Source of the DNA: an uncultured Lachnospiraceae bacterium | GTDB taxonomy: Bacteria > Bacillota > Clostridia > Lachnospirales > Lachnospiraceae | Assembly: GCA_934385475.1 (NCBI GenBank) | Contig: CAKRPS010000046.1 | Span: 1-17,061 of the forward strand | Length of the DNA stretch: 17,061 nt | Direction: 5' to 3' | Part shown: positions 6,926-14,355 of the stretch, one piece after another | Layout of the letters: every line of letters begins with the position of its first letter | How positions within the stretch are numbered: the first letter of the stretch is position 1 | Program-made: the position numbers and the translations under genes | The notes under the pieces: model-generated | The model's database searches: none | The model's input: only the letters and a program-made list of their open reading frames with translations | What the model was told of the DNA's origin: nothing

Positions 6926-8275
6926 TTACGCGGTATGCACGTTTTCCGAATCAAAACAGACCGTAATTTCGGTTCCTTTTCCCACCTCACTGACAAGCGA
7001 AAGTCTGGCCTTATGAACCGCTACAATATGTTTGACAATCGCCAGTCCAAGTCCTGTTCCGCCGGTCGACTTGGAACGGCTTTTATCAACCCGGTAAAAG
7101 CGCTCAAAAATACGTTCCTGATGTTCTTTCGGAATTCCGATACCGGTATCCTTTACACACAGGATGGTCTTTCCACTTTGCTGTTTTACACTCACGCAAA
7201 CGTTTCCACCCACATTGTTGTAGGAAATTGCATTATCGCACAGATTATAGATCAGCTCTTCGATCATCTGCTTATCGCCCTTGATATAGCAATTTTCACC
7301 TTCCATGGTCAGCATGACACGCCGTTCTTCTGCCCGAAGCTGCAGCATATCCACGCTGTCACGTACAAGTTCGTACAGATTAAGAGTCTCAAAGGGAATC
7401 TCCTGCGTGAGGACATCCATCTCCGAAAGCTTGATCGTATCGTTGATCAGGGTGAGAAGCCGGTTGGCACTCTGATGAATACCAGCCGCAAAGCGCACAG
7501 CATCCTGTCCGGTCGCCATGCCGTTTTCAATCAGCTCCGAATATCCCGAAATTGCCGTAAGAGGTGTCTTTAATTCATGGGAAACATTAGCCGTAAATTC
7601 CTGCCTCACATTGGCATTATTCAGAATCGCATCATGCTGTTCCTTGATAGTCTCCGCAAAAGGAACCAGCTCCTCATATATATCTGCTTCGTTGATCCGG
7701 TCCATATCCGAAGCCATTTTCTCAATCGGATACACAAGACTCTTTGTCAGATAATGGGACAAAACCAGACACGCAGTGACAAGTACCACGATTGCAAGCA
7801 AAAGTACCGGGAAAGAATGTGACAAAATACTCCAGATATTATGGGATTCTCTTGCTACCCGCAGGATATTCCCATCATTAAGACGAATTGTATAGTAGAA
7901 TGTATCCTTATTCACCGTCGTGGACTGTCTCACCGACTGCCCCTCACCAGATTCCAGAGCTTCTACTACCTCCGGTCTCTGCGCATGGTTATCCATGTCC
8001 TCCACATCCACTTCACTGTCATACAGGACATTTCCATCCGGATCTATGATTGTGGTACGGATATTATCAATGTTCCGGCTGGCATCCTCCGCCTGAATAA
8101 CTGCTGTATCATCATCGTCCACTTCCTTTTCCGTCAGAAGATGTGCGTAGGTTTTCAGATCCTCCATCACCTGTGCCTGAAGAATGTGGTAGAAAACAAC
8201 GGTCATTAAAAAAAATGTCACAATCACAGCCAGTAACGATATAAAAATAAGCTGACGATTTATCTTTTTTTTCAC
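6926..8275 (-). CDS. phoR: Phosphate-sensing membrane histidine kinase PhoR
   Basis: This 449-residue sensor kinase has TM1 at about 9-30, an extracytoplasmic sensor region (31-152, PAS/Cache-like size), TM2 at about 154-174, a HAMP-like linker (175-215) and a cytoplasmic kinase core. The H box VSHELKTPLTAISGYSEL carries phospho-acceptor His233. The N box lies near LIYNLCDNAISYN (341-353), G1 is DTGIGIP (376-382), the F box is ERFYRVD (391-397) and G2 is GGTGLGLAI (405-413), so the kinase is intact. It starts with GTG at 8275; its AGGAG site overlaps the phoP stop codon, indicating translational coupling. The PhoR assignment rests on the PhoP partner and the surrounding pst/nptA genes; by domains alone it is a generic OmpR-family partner kinase. 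It should phosphorylate PhoP when phosphate is scarce. Confidence 0.9.
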   Translation of the reverse strand: MKKKINRQLIFISLLAVIVTFFLMTVVFYHILQAQVMEDLKTYAHLLTEKEVDDDDTAVIQAEDASRNIDNIRTTIIDPDGNVLYDSEVDVEDMDNHAQRPEVVEALESGEGQSVRQSTTVNKDTFYYTIRLNDGNILRVARESHNIWSILSHSFPVLLLAIVVLVTACLVLSHYLTKSLVYPIEKMASDMDRINEADIYEELVPFAETIKEQHDAILNNANVRQEFTANVSHELKTPLTAISGYSELIENGMATGQDAVRFAAGIHQSANRLLTLINDTIKLSEMDVLTQEIPFETLNLYELVRDSVDMLQLRAEERRVMLTMEGENCYIKGDKQMIEELIYNLCDNAISYNNVGGNVCVSVKQQSGKTILCVKDTGIGIPKEHQERIFERFYRVDKSRSKSTGGTGLGLAIVKHIVAVHKARLSLVSEVGKGTEITVCFDSENVHTA

Positions 8276-8280
8276 CGGTA

Positions 8281-8287
8281 CTCTCCT
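8281..8287 (-). promoter_or_regulatory. Ribosome binding site of phoR overlapping the phoP stop codon
   Basis: AGGAGAG on the minus strand shares bases with the TAG stop of phoP (8286-8288) and lies five bases before the GTG at 8275. It decides the GTG start, since no ATG in frame nearby has a site, and it suggests that ribosomes finishing phoP initiate phoR. Confidence 0.7.
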
Positions 8288-8969
8288 AATCGATCACACT
8301 GTCAAGAATATAGCCGACATTCCGGACTGTCTTGATCATGCTGCCTGCTTCTCCAAGCTTCTGCCGAAGTGTTTTGATGTGCATATCCAGTGTTCTGGAT
8401 TCCCCCTGAAAATCCATTCCCCACACATGGTTCAAAATATCATCCCGGCTTGTCACAATCCCCGCGTGGAGCATCAGCATTTTTAACAGTTCATATTCCT
8501 TGTAGGTAAGCTCGCAAAGCTTATTATCCACATAGACAGCATGTCTTTCACTGTCCAGAAAGATTTTGCCGATTGTCAGACACTTGTCACCGTTTCCTTC
8601 CCCGCTTCTGCGCAGAAGGGCTTTTACACGGGAAATCAGCTCCATCACGCCAAACGGCTTTGTGAGATAATCATCCGCTCCCATATCAAGCCCCTTGACC
8701 TTATCAATTTCCGTCGCTTTCGCCGTCACCAGGATGATCGGAATCTTTTTCATGACGGTATCCTTCCGAAGCTTCTCCACAATGCTGAGTCCGCTCTCAT
8801 CCGGCAACATGATATCCATCAGAATCAGACTGGGAACCCGTTCTTTGACCGCCTCATAAAATTCCTTCGCATTCTCATAGACCTCGACATCATAGCCGCT
8901 GTTCTTGAGCGAAAAACTTTCTATTTCACTGATATTCCGGTCATCCTCCACAATATAAATTGTGCTCAT
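8286..8969 (-). CDS. phoP: OmpR/PhoB-family response regulator PhoP
   Basis: This 227-residue two-component regulator has a receiver domain (1-120) with acidic pocket Glu8/Asp9/Asp10, phospho-acceptor Asp52 in LILMDIMLPDESG, Thr82 and Lys104 (YLTKPFG). A winged-helix DNA-binding domain (about 130-225) ends in SRTLDMHIKTLRQKLGE and IKTVRNVGYILD, the PhoB/OmpR recognition-helix and wing signature. The ATG at 8969 is chosen because AAGGTGAT, a good match to the anti-Shine-Dalgarno complement, sits correctly before it; in-frame GTG (8978) and ATG (8975) codons lie upstream but within or too close to that site. It follows nptA after 38 bases and overlaps the phoR ribosome site. It should bind TTTACA-type direct repeats such as those before nptA, and may therefore control its own transcript; that loop is inferred. 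Confidence 0.92.
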   Translation of the reverse strand: MSTIYIVEDDRNISEIESFSLKNSGYDVEVYENAKEFYEAVKERVPSLILMDIMLPDESGLSIVEKLRKDTVMKKIPIILVTAKATEIDKVKGLDMGADDYLTKPFGVMELISRVKALLRRSGEGNGDKCLTIGKIFLDSERHAVYVDNKLCELTYKEYELLKMLMLHAGIVTSRDDILNHVWGMDFQGESRTLDMHIKTLRQKLGEAGSMIKTVRNVGYILDSVID

Positions 8970-9007
8970 TCCCATCACCTTTCTTCTGATTTGACTTTCT
9001 TTCGTGT

Positions 9008-10780
9008 TTACGGCAGTTCATACTCCTTCATAAAGGAAGCATACATTTTATGGAACTGCTCTGTATTGTTCTCTCGTATCTCTTCATTATAACCATGCAT
9101 TTCCAGTGAATCATCTCTGACCTGTACCATGCTGACTGCAACATGCGCACAATGCGCTGCCACTCTCTCATAGCTTGTCACAATATCAGTCAACAGAAAT
9201 CCCATTTCCACAGTACATTTGCCCTTGCGCAGTCTCTTGATATGACGCTTGCGCACCTCGGCACTCAGATCGTTGATCACTGCAAGAAGTGCCTCCACTT
9301 CATAGCTAAGCTCGGGTTTTTCCTCCTGAAAAACGGTAAAGGAGACATCCAGCATACGGCACACAGCTGATGTGAAAATTCCAAGCTCTTCCTGTGCTTT
9401 TTTAGAAAACTCTTTTTTCTTTTCCTCCATCTCTTCACAGGACTTTACAATGCTCACTGAATGATCTGAAATACGTTCAAAGTCCGCTATACTGTGCAAA
9501 AACAGTGTGAGCGACTGACTGTCCTTCTCCGACATTTCACGTCCGGTCAGCTTGAGCATGTAGGTACCAAGCACATCCTCATAACGATCCACATCGTCCT
9601 CCATCTGCTCAACCTCTTTGGCTGTTTCCTTATCATACTTGTCCAGCATCGCAATTGCCTTAAAGAAGGAATCTTTTACGGTATCTGCCATATGGAAGAT
9701 AACCTTACGGCACTGTTCCATTGCAACCGCAGGATTATTGATAAAACGGCTGTCCAGTGTCTTGATATCCTCATCAATGTAGCGGTTCTGCTGATTCTCT
9801 GAAGGATCTTCCTTGATGGTGAGATATGCCAGTTTTTCAAGCATATTAGAAAAAGGAAGCAACAGACAGGTCGCAAAAATATTGAAGATACTGTGTACCA
9901 CAGCAATCCCATAAGGCTGCGCCGCCGTATTCAGGAATTCAAAATGTACCGCCGCATTGATGCTGTAAAATAAAATCATAAAAATGACTGTTCCAATAAT
10001 ATTAAAATACAGATGGATAAGAGCTGCTCTTCTCGCATTCTTGGAGGTTCCGATTGAAGAAAGCAGTGCTGTGACACAGGTACCAATATTCTGTCCCATA
10101 ATGATCGGTATGGCTGTACTGAACGGAACTGCACCGGTCACACAAAGTGCCTGCAAAATACCTACCGACGCAGAGGAAGACTGAATGACAGCCGTCAGGA
10201 GAAGACCTGCCAGCATACCAAGAATCGGGTTGGAAAACATAAGCAGTAAATTGGTAAATTCAGGAACATCCGCTAATGGCTCCACTGCCGTAGACATTGT
10301 GTCCATACCAAACATCAACACCGCAAATCCAACCATGATAAGTGCCACGTTTTTCTTCTTTTCATTTTTGGAAAAAAGGAAAATTGCTACTCCGATAACC
10401 GCCAGTATCGGAGAAAATGAAGTCGGATTCAACAGTCTGATCAGGAAATTATCGCTCTGGATTCCCGCAAGACTCAGAACCCACGATGTGACTGTGGTAC
10501 CGATATTGGCTCCCATGATCACACCAACTGCCTGGGAGAGTTTCATAATTCCGGAATTGACAAAACCGACAACCATAACCGTGGTCGCCGAAGATGACTG
10601 GATGACCGCCGTGACGCCTGCTCCCAGCAGTACACCGTGCAGTTTTTTGGAAGTCAGCCGTTCCAGAATCTGTTCCATTCTGCCGCCACTTACCTTTGCA
10701 AGCCCGTCACCAAGCACCTGCATTCCGTACAAAAACAGTGCCAGACCGCCTAACATCGTCAGAAAAGCAAAGAAATCCAT
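9008..10780 (-). CDS. nptA: Na+/phosphate cotransporter (NptA/PNaS family) with C-terminal PhoU-like domain
   Basis: This 590-residue protein imports inorganic phosphate with sodium. The membrane part (1-320) carries the family's inverted-repeat signature twice: AVIQSSSATT (QSSSA at 61-65) and AVIQSSSASV (QSSSA at 200-204), each followed by a second motif, GANIGTT (90-96) and GQNIGTC (229-235). Residues from about 350 to 590 form a helical PhoU-like domain (for example SIADFERISDHSVSIV with its E-x-x-x-D pattern), common in bacterial members and probably regulatory. The ATG at 10780 has a perfect GAGGAGG site; the longer GTG frame at 10816 is rejected because it has no site and reads through that leader. 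A three-repeat Pho box and promoter lie 64-114 bases upstream. It sits between phoU and phoP, so expression should rise under phosphate limitation and may carry phoPR with it. Confidence 0.93.
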   Translation of the reverse strand: MDFFAFLTMLGGLALFLYGMQVLGDGLAKVSGGRMEQILERLTSKKLHGVLLGAGVTAVIQSSSATTVMVVGFVNSGIMKLSQAVGVIMGANIGTTVTSWVLSLAGIQSDNFLIRLLNPTSFSPILAVIGVAIFLFSKNEKKKNVALIMVGFAVLMFGMDTMSTAVEPLADVPEFTNLLLMFSNPILGMLAGLLLTAVIQSSSASVGILQALCVTGAVPFSTAIPIIMGQNIGTCVTALLSSIGTSKNARRAALIHLYFNIIGTVIFMILFYSINAAVHFEFLNTAAQPYGIAVVHSIFNIFATCLLLPFSNMLEKLAYLTIKEDPSENQQNRYIDEDIKTLDSRFINNPAVAMEQCRKVIFHMADTVKDSFFKAIAMLDKYDKETAKEVEQMEDDVDRYEDVLGTYMLKLTGREMSEKDSQSLTLFLHSIADFERISDHSVSIVKSCEEMEEKKKEFSKKAQEELGIFTSAVCRMLDVSFTVFQEEKPELSYEVEALLAVINDLSAEVRKRHIKRLRKGKCTVEMGFLLTDIVTSYERVAAHCAHVAVSMVQVRDDSLEMHGYNEEIRENNTEQFHKMYASFMKEYELP

Positions 10781-10843
10781 AATATCCTCCTCATACTGTT
10801 TGCATATAATAAACACCCATATGATCTGAAGTTACCATGGATC

Positions 10844-10872
10844 ATTATGCCACACCATCACTGTTTTGTAAA
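10844..10872 (-). promoter_or_regulatory. Pho-controlled promoter of nptA
   Basis: On the minus strand TTTACA (10867-10872) acts as -35 and CATAAT (10844-10849) as -10, 17 bases apart. The -35 is the last of the three TTTACA repeats, the arrangement expected when a PhoB/PhoP-type regulator replaces or assists -35 contacts. The leader to the nptA ATG is about 57 bases. Confidence 0.65.
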
Positions 10873-10894
10873 TTGAATGTAAAGTTTATGTAAA
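10866..10894 (-). promoter_or_regulatory. PhoP box: three TTTACA direct repeats upstream of nptA
   Basis: On the minus strand TTTACAT (10888-10894), TTTACAT (10877-10883) and TTTACAA (10866-10872) recur with an exact 11-base period, one helical turn. Firmicute PhoP and proteobacterial PhoB bind such TT(A/T)ACA-like direct repeats spaced by 11 bases. It begins six bases after the phoU stop codon. Cognate regulator genes phoPR are two genes downstream. Repeats outside this set at the same phase (10899-10905, 10855-10861) do not match. Confidence 0.8.
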
Positions 10895-10900
10895 GTCGCC

Positions 10901-11563
10901 TTACAAAATTCTGGTATTGAGGATATCTCCCGTCTCCTGGAAGATTTCCCACTCTCCGACATTTACCGCATGATCTCCTATCTTTTCAAGATATTTTGCA
11001 ATCATCAGGATATCAATACAGTCATCGGCATTTGCGGTGTCTTTTTTCAAATGTTCAATCAGATCCCTCTTTACGGTATTGAACAGTTCATCAATAACAT
11101 CATCCTTTTCGATTACCTGCTCTGCTTCATCCTTACTTCTTTTCAGAAATGCTCCCACCGAATCGTGAAACATTTCCTTTGTCTCTCTCACCATCTCATC
11201 CAGATGTCCGGAATACGCAGCAAAATCCTTGATGTTCATACGCAGAAGCAGCTCCGCAATATCGACCACGTGGTCTCCGACTCTCTTAATATCCGTTACG
11301 ACCTTGAGAGAAGCCGATACCATCCGCAGATCCCTTGCCACCGGCTGCTGTTTGGTGATCAGAGACAGACACCTGGATTCTATCTGTTTCTCCATGTCAC
11401 GTACCTGATGATCCTGCTCTGAAATATCAATAATCGTACTCCGGTCTCCCAGCTGCATTGCGCTGAAAAGCTTCTCATACACAGCTTCTACCATGAAGCA
11501 CATTCTTTTCAGATCATCCCTGAGCTGTATCAGCTCATTTTCAAATATTGTCCTCGTTGTCAT
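10901..11563 (-). CDS. phoU: Phosphate signalling adaptor PhoU
   Basis: This 220-residue all-helical cytoplasmic protein is built of two PhoU three-helix repeats. Metal-binding signatures are visible in both: DIKRVGDHVVDIAELL (91-106) and YLEKIGDHAVNVGEW (191-205). PhoU links the Pst transporter to PhoR and dampens the Pho response when phosphate is plentiful; that role is known for the family and not shown here. The ATG at 11563 has AAGGA seven bases upstream. It lies 46 bases after pstB in the same direction, the usual last gene of a pst operon. The nptA Pho box begins almost at its stop codon, so nptA can be transcribed both by read-through and from its own promoter. A second PhoU-like domain is encoded in the tail of NptA. 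Confidence 0.95.
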   Translation of the reverse strand: MTTRTIFENELIQLRDDLKRMCFMVEAVYEKLFSAMQLGDRSTIIDISEQDHQVRDMEKQIESRCLSLITKQQPVARDLRMVSASLKVVTDIKRVGDHVVDIAELLLRMNIKDFAAYSGHLDEMVRETKEMFHDSVGAFLKRSKDEAEQVIEKDDVIDELFNTVKRDLIEHLKKDTANADDCIDILMIAKYLEKIGDHAVNVGEWEIFQETGDILNTRIL

Positions 11564-11609
11564 GGCCTATCCTTTCTTTCCGTATCTATCGTATCTATAT
11601 ACAGTCACA

Positions 11610-12368
11610 TCATCCGAATCTTCCTGTGATGTAGTCTTCGGTTCTCTTATCTTTTGGTCTTGAGAAAATGTTATCCGTTGTATCAAATTCAACGACCTCT
11701 CCCACCAGGAAAAATGCCGTATCATCCGACACTCTGGTAGCCTGCTGCATATTGTGTGTAACAACTACGACAGTGTATTTTTTCTTCAACTCAATCATCA
11801 GCTCTTCTACCTTCAGAGTAGAGATCGGATCCAGTGCAGAGGTCGGCTCATCCATCAGCAGAACCCCCGGTTCCACCGCCAGAGCTCTTGCAATACACAG
11901 TCTCTGCTGCTGTCCGCCGGAAAGACCAAGTGCAGATTTTTTCAGACGGTCCTTCACTTCCTCAAAAATTGCTGCGTCCCGCAGACTGCGTTCTACGATC
12001 TCATCCAGCTGCGTCTTATTTTTGATGCCGTGTATCCTCGGTCCGTAGGCAATGTTATCATAGATACTCATTGGAAACGGATTGGGCTGCTGGAACACCA
12101 TACCAACTCTTTTGCGCAACAGTGTCGTGTCTACCTTCGGTGCATAGATATCCTCGCCGTCCAGAAATACCTGACCTTCTATCCTTACGTTATCAATCAG
12201 ATCATTCATCCGGTTCAGTGTCTTTAGAAAAGTAGATTTTCCGCATCCCGACGGTCCGATAAACGCCGTCACCGCATGGGAACGGATATCCATATCAATA
12301 TCCTTAAGTGCATGATTGGAACCGTAGTACAGATTTAATTTTTTTGTGCTTATTTTCGCGTTTCCCAT
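11610..12368 (-). CDS. pstB: Phosphate ABC transporter ATP-binding protein PstB
   Basis: This 252-residue cytoplasmic ATPase powers the PstSCAB importer. Walker [10 protein letters not shown] (38-46), the Q loop [19 protein letters not shown] (from 91), ABC signature LSGGQQQR (149-156), Walker [13 protein letters not shown] (169-180) and the switch histidine in [10 protein letters not shown] are all intact. The N-FPMSIYDN stretch is characteristic of PstB among ABC ATPases. The ATG at 12368 is preferred because GAGGAA stands six bases before it; the in-frame ATG at 12380, four codons earlier, has no site. The gap to pstA is 56 bases without a terminator and phoU follows after 46 bases, so it is part of the pst operon. 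The length is normal. Confidence 0.96.
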   Translation of the reverse strand: MGNAKISTKKLNLYYGSNHALKDIDMDIRSHAVTAFIGPSGCGKSTFLKTLNRMNDLIDNVRIEGQVFLDGEDIYAPKVDTTLLRKRVGMVFQQPNPFPMSIYDNIAYGPRIHGIKNKTQLDEIVERSLRDAAIFEEVKDRLKKSALGLSGGQQQRLCIARALAVEPGVLLMDEPTSALDPISTLKVEELMIELKKKYTVVVVTHNMQQATRVSDDTAFFLVGEVVEFDTTDNIFSRPKDKRTEDYITGRFG

Positions 12369-12424
12369 TTTGTTCCTCATTTCGCATGTTTTCTATTCTT
12401 TGTTCTGAATAGTTACGTTCTGTG

Positions 12425-13276
12425 TTACCTTCTGGCGTTTACATCCAGCTTTCCGGCAAGGAATTTTGTCACGAAATTAATGAGTAGGACAATGAGCAGA
12501 AGAACTACTGCAATGCCGAATGCCACATTGTACTGCGCCTTTGACATACTCAGATACAACTGGATCGTCAAAGTACCGCCGGATTCCATGATCTTGTGCA
12601 AAAGCCCCATTCCGGCCTTCGGAAGAAGATAGCCACTTCCTGCCGTAAACAGAAGTGCTGCCGATTCCCCTACGATACGTCCGACTGCCAGAATTACTCC
12701 GGTGATGATACCTGGCATCGCCGACGGCAGCAAGATCGTTCTTATCATATACCATTTGGTCGCTCCGATCCCGACTGCACCGCTACGGTAGCTGTCCGGA
12801 ACGGTTTTCAGCGCCTCCTGCGTGTTTCTCGTGATCAGAGGCAGCACCATCAGGGTAAGCGTAAGTGCACCGGTAAGGATAGAATAGCCAAATCCAAGAG
12901 TCGTCCCAAAAAAGACCATACCGAACAGACCAAATATAATGGATGGTATACCGGAAAGTGTCTCCGTCGTAAATTCGATCAGGCGTACAATCTTGCCCGG
13001 CTTCGCATATTCATTCAGATAGATGGCTGAACCAATCCCGATCGGTGTTGCGATCAGCAGGGTGAGTACCACCACATAAAGCGTATTGACAATATTTCCT
13101 GCAATACCTGTTGTTCCCTGCAAGGCACTTGTGACTGTTGTCAAAAACTCCAGACTGATACTTCCAACACCCTTTACGAAGACATACGCGATAATTCCGA
13201 TCAGAAGAAGTACCGAAAAGAACGCTGCAAGATAGATCAGGGCAAGCACACAGTTGTCTTTAACTTTTCTGGTCAT
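12425..13276 (-). CDS. pstA: Phosphate ABC transporter permease PstA
   Basis: This 283-residue inner-membrane permease forms the phosphate channel with PstC. About six hydrophobic segments are seen, starting with 11-34 (LALIYLAAFFSVLLLIGII). The binding-protein-dependent transport signature that docks PstB appears as GIGATKWYMIRTILLPSAMPG followed by AVGRIVGESAALLFTAG. The ATG at 13276 overlaps the pstC stop codon in an ATGA arrangement (four shared bases), and its GGGGAGG site lies within the end of pstC, so the two permeases are translationally coupled and should be made in equal amounts. The length is typical for PstA and nothing is missing. Confidence 0.95.
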   Translation of the reverse strand: MTRKVKDNCVLALIYLAAFFSVLLLIGIIAYVFVKGVGSISLEFLTTVTSALQGTTGIAGNIVNTLYVVVLTLLIATPIGIGSAIYLNEYAKPGKIVRLIEFTTETLSGIPSIIFGLFGMVFFGTTLGFGYSILTGALTLTLMVLPLITRNTQEALKTVPDSYRSGAVGIGATKWYMIRTILLPSAMPGIITGVILAVGRIVGESAALLFTAGSGYLLPKAGMGLLHKIMESGGTLTIQLYLSMSKAQYNVAFGIAVVLLLIVLLINFVTKFLAGKLDVNARR

Positions 13277-14250
13277 TGCTCTTTCCTCCCCTTCTTCAAA
13301 ATTCCATTTAAGGTGATGTTGGTCAGCATAATAAAGAGGAACAGAACAAGTCCTATGGTGAACAATACCTGTCTGTGCAGTCCGCTCGCATAACTCATCT
13401 CACTGACGATCGCTGTTGTCAGGAAACGAACCGAATTGAACGGCAACGGCATATTGACAGAACTTCCCGATACCAGACTGATCGCCATAGCCTCTCCGAT
13501 CGCCCTTCCGACTCCGAGTACCACAGCTGTAATAATGCCGGATTTTGCAGCCGGGATCATTACCTTGAAAATTGTCTGGATCTGCGAAGCTCCCAGTGCA
13601 AGTGAAGAAGCCTTGAGCTGCGACGACACCGCACGAAGTGCCGACTCACTGATATTGATCACAGTAGGCAGAATCATGACTGCAAGAACAATGACTGCCG
13701 AAATCAGATTGGCTCCTCCTGTAAACTGATGTGTCTCTGAGCCCTGAAATATCTTCTTTTCCCACTGATACATCAAAGGATTCAGGATCATAAGCCCCAA
13801 AAGGCCATATATAACAGATGGAATCCCCGCAAGCAATTCCACAGCCGGTTTTACAACCTTTGCAAGCTTCGGCGGTGCCACCTCAGCCAGAAAAACCGCT
13901 GTCAGAATCCCAATCGGTACACCCAGCAGAATTGCAAAAAACGTACCGACAACAGACGTCAGGATTACATATAAAATTCCAAAGGAAGGGGTATCTGCCG
14001 TCGGTTTCCACACAGTAGAGAAAAGAATTTCTTTTACTCCAACCTTAAAGATGGCAGGCGTCCCGTTTGCGATCATATATAATGTAATGGAAGCAACCGC
14101 AAGAACAGCAAAAAAGGCACATATCGTAAAGATAATCTGCGCTGCCTGTTCTACTCCTCTCACCTGACGGCCACCTCTTGTCAAAGAGCTGCCTTCCCGG
14201 TCTACATCCACCATATCGATTTCTTTTACATCCAGATTACTTATGGTCAT
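13273..14250 (-). CDS. pstC: Phosphate ABC transporter permease PstC
   Basis: This 325-residue membrane permease is the partner of PstA. A hydrophilic N-terminus of about 35 residues precedes six hydrophobic segments (first near 38-62). The family pattern SFGILYVILTSVVGTFFAILLGVPIGI is followed by the PstB-docking loop ALGASQIQTIFKVMIPAAKSGI and GRAIGEAMAISLVSG. The ATG at 14250 is chosen because AGAGGA lies about six bases upstream; the longer frame from 14310 would translate the hairpin between pstS and pstC and has no ribosome site. It ends in an ATGA overlap with pstA. It is separated from pstS by 105 bases that contain a strong stem-loop, which may lower its expression relative to pstS. 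Confidence 0.95.
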   Translation of the reverse strand: MTISNLDVKEIDMVDVDREGSSLTRGGRQVRGVEQAAQIIFTICAFFAVLAVASITLYMIANGTPAIFKVGVKEILFSTVWKPTADTPSFGILYVILTSVVGTFFAILLGVPIGILTAVFLAEVAPPKLAKVVKPAVELLAGIPSVIYGLLGLMILNPLMYQWEKKIFQGSETHQFTGGANLISAVIVLAVMILPTVINISESALRAVSSQLKASSLALGASQIQTIFKVMIPAAKSGIITAVVLGVGRAIGEAMAISLVSGSSVNMPLPFNSVRFLTTAIVSEMSYASGLHRQVLFTIGLVLFLFIMLTNITLNGILKKGRKEQ

Positions 14251-14280
14251 TTTAATCCTCTCATAACTATTTCTCATGGT

Positions 14281-14315
14281 CGGGCATGGAACAAAACAAT
14301 TCCTGTCCATGCCCG
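14281..14315 (-). repeat. Perfect 10-bp hairpin between pstS and pstC
   Basis: CGGGCATGGA (14281-14290) and TCCATGCCCG (14306-14315) are perfect inverted repeats around a 15-base loop, 41 bases after the pstS stop. In the pstS-to-pstC transcript no U run follows, so it is not a classical terminator. A role as mRNA 3'-end stabiliser, processing site or partial attenuator giving more PstS than PstCAB is inferred; such differential expression is known in other pst operons. Confidence 0.7.
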
Positions 14316-14355
14316 TATCTGATATTATGTTTGATATCCAGTTGCTTTTATTGCC

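Noticed and set aside
14281..14315. Calling the pstS-pstC hairpin an intrinsic terminator
   Set aside because: No U run follows on the minus-strand transcript, and pstCAB-phoU need read-through because no other promoter is obvious.
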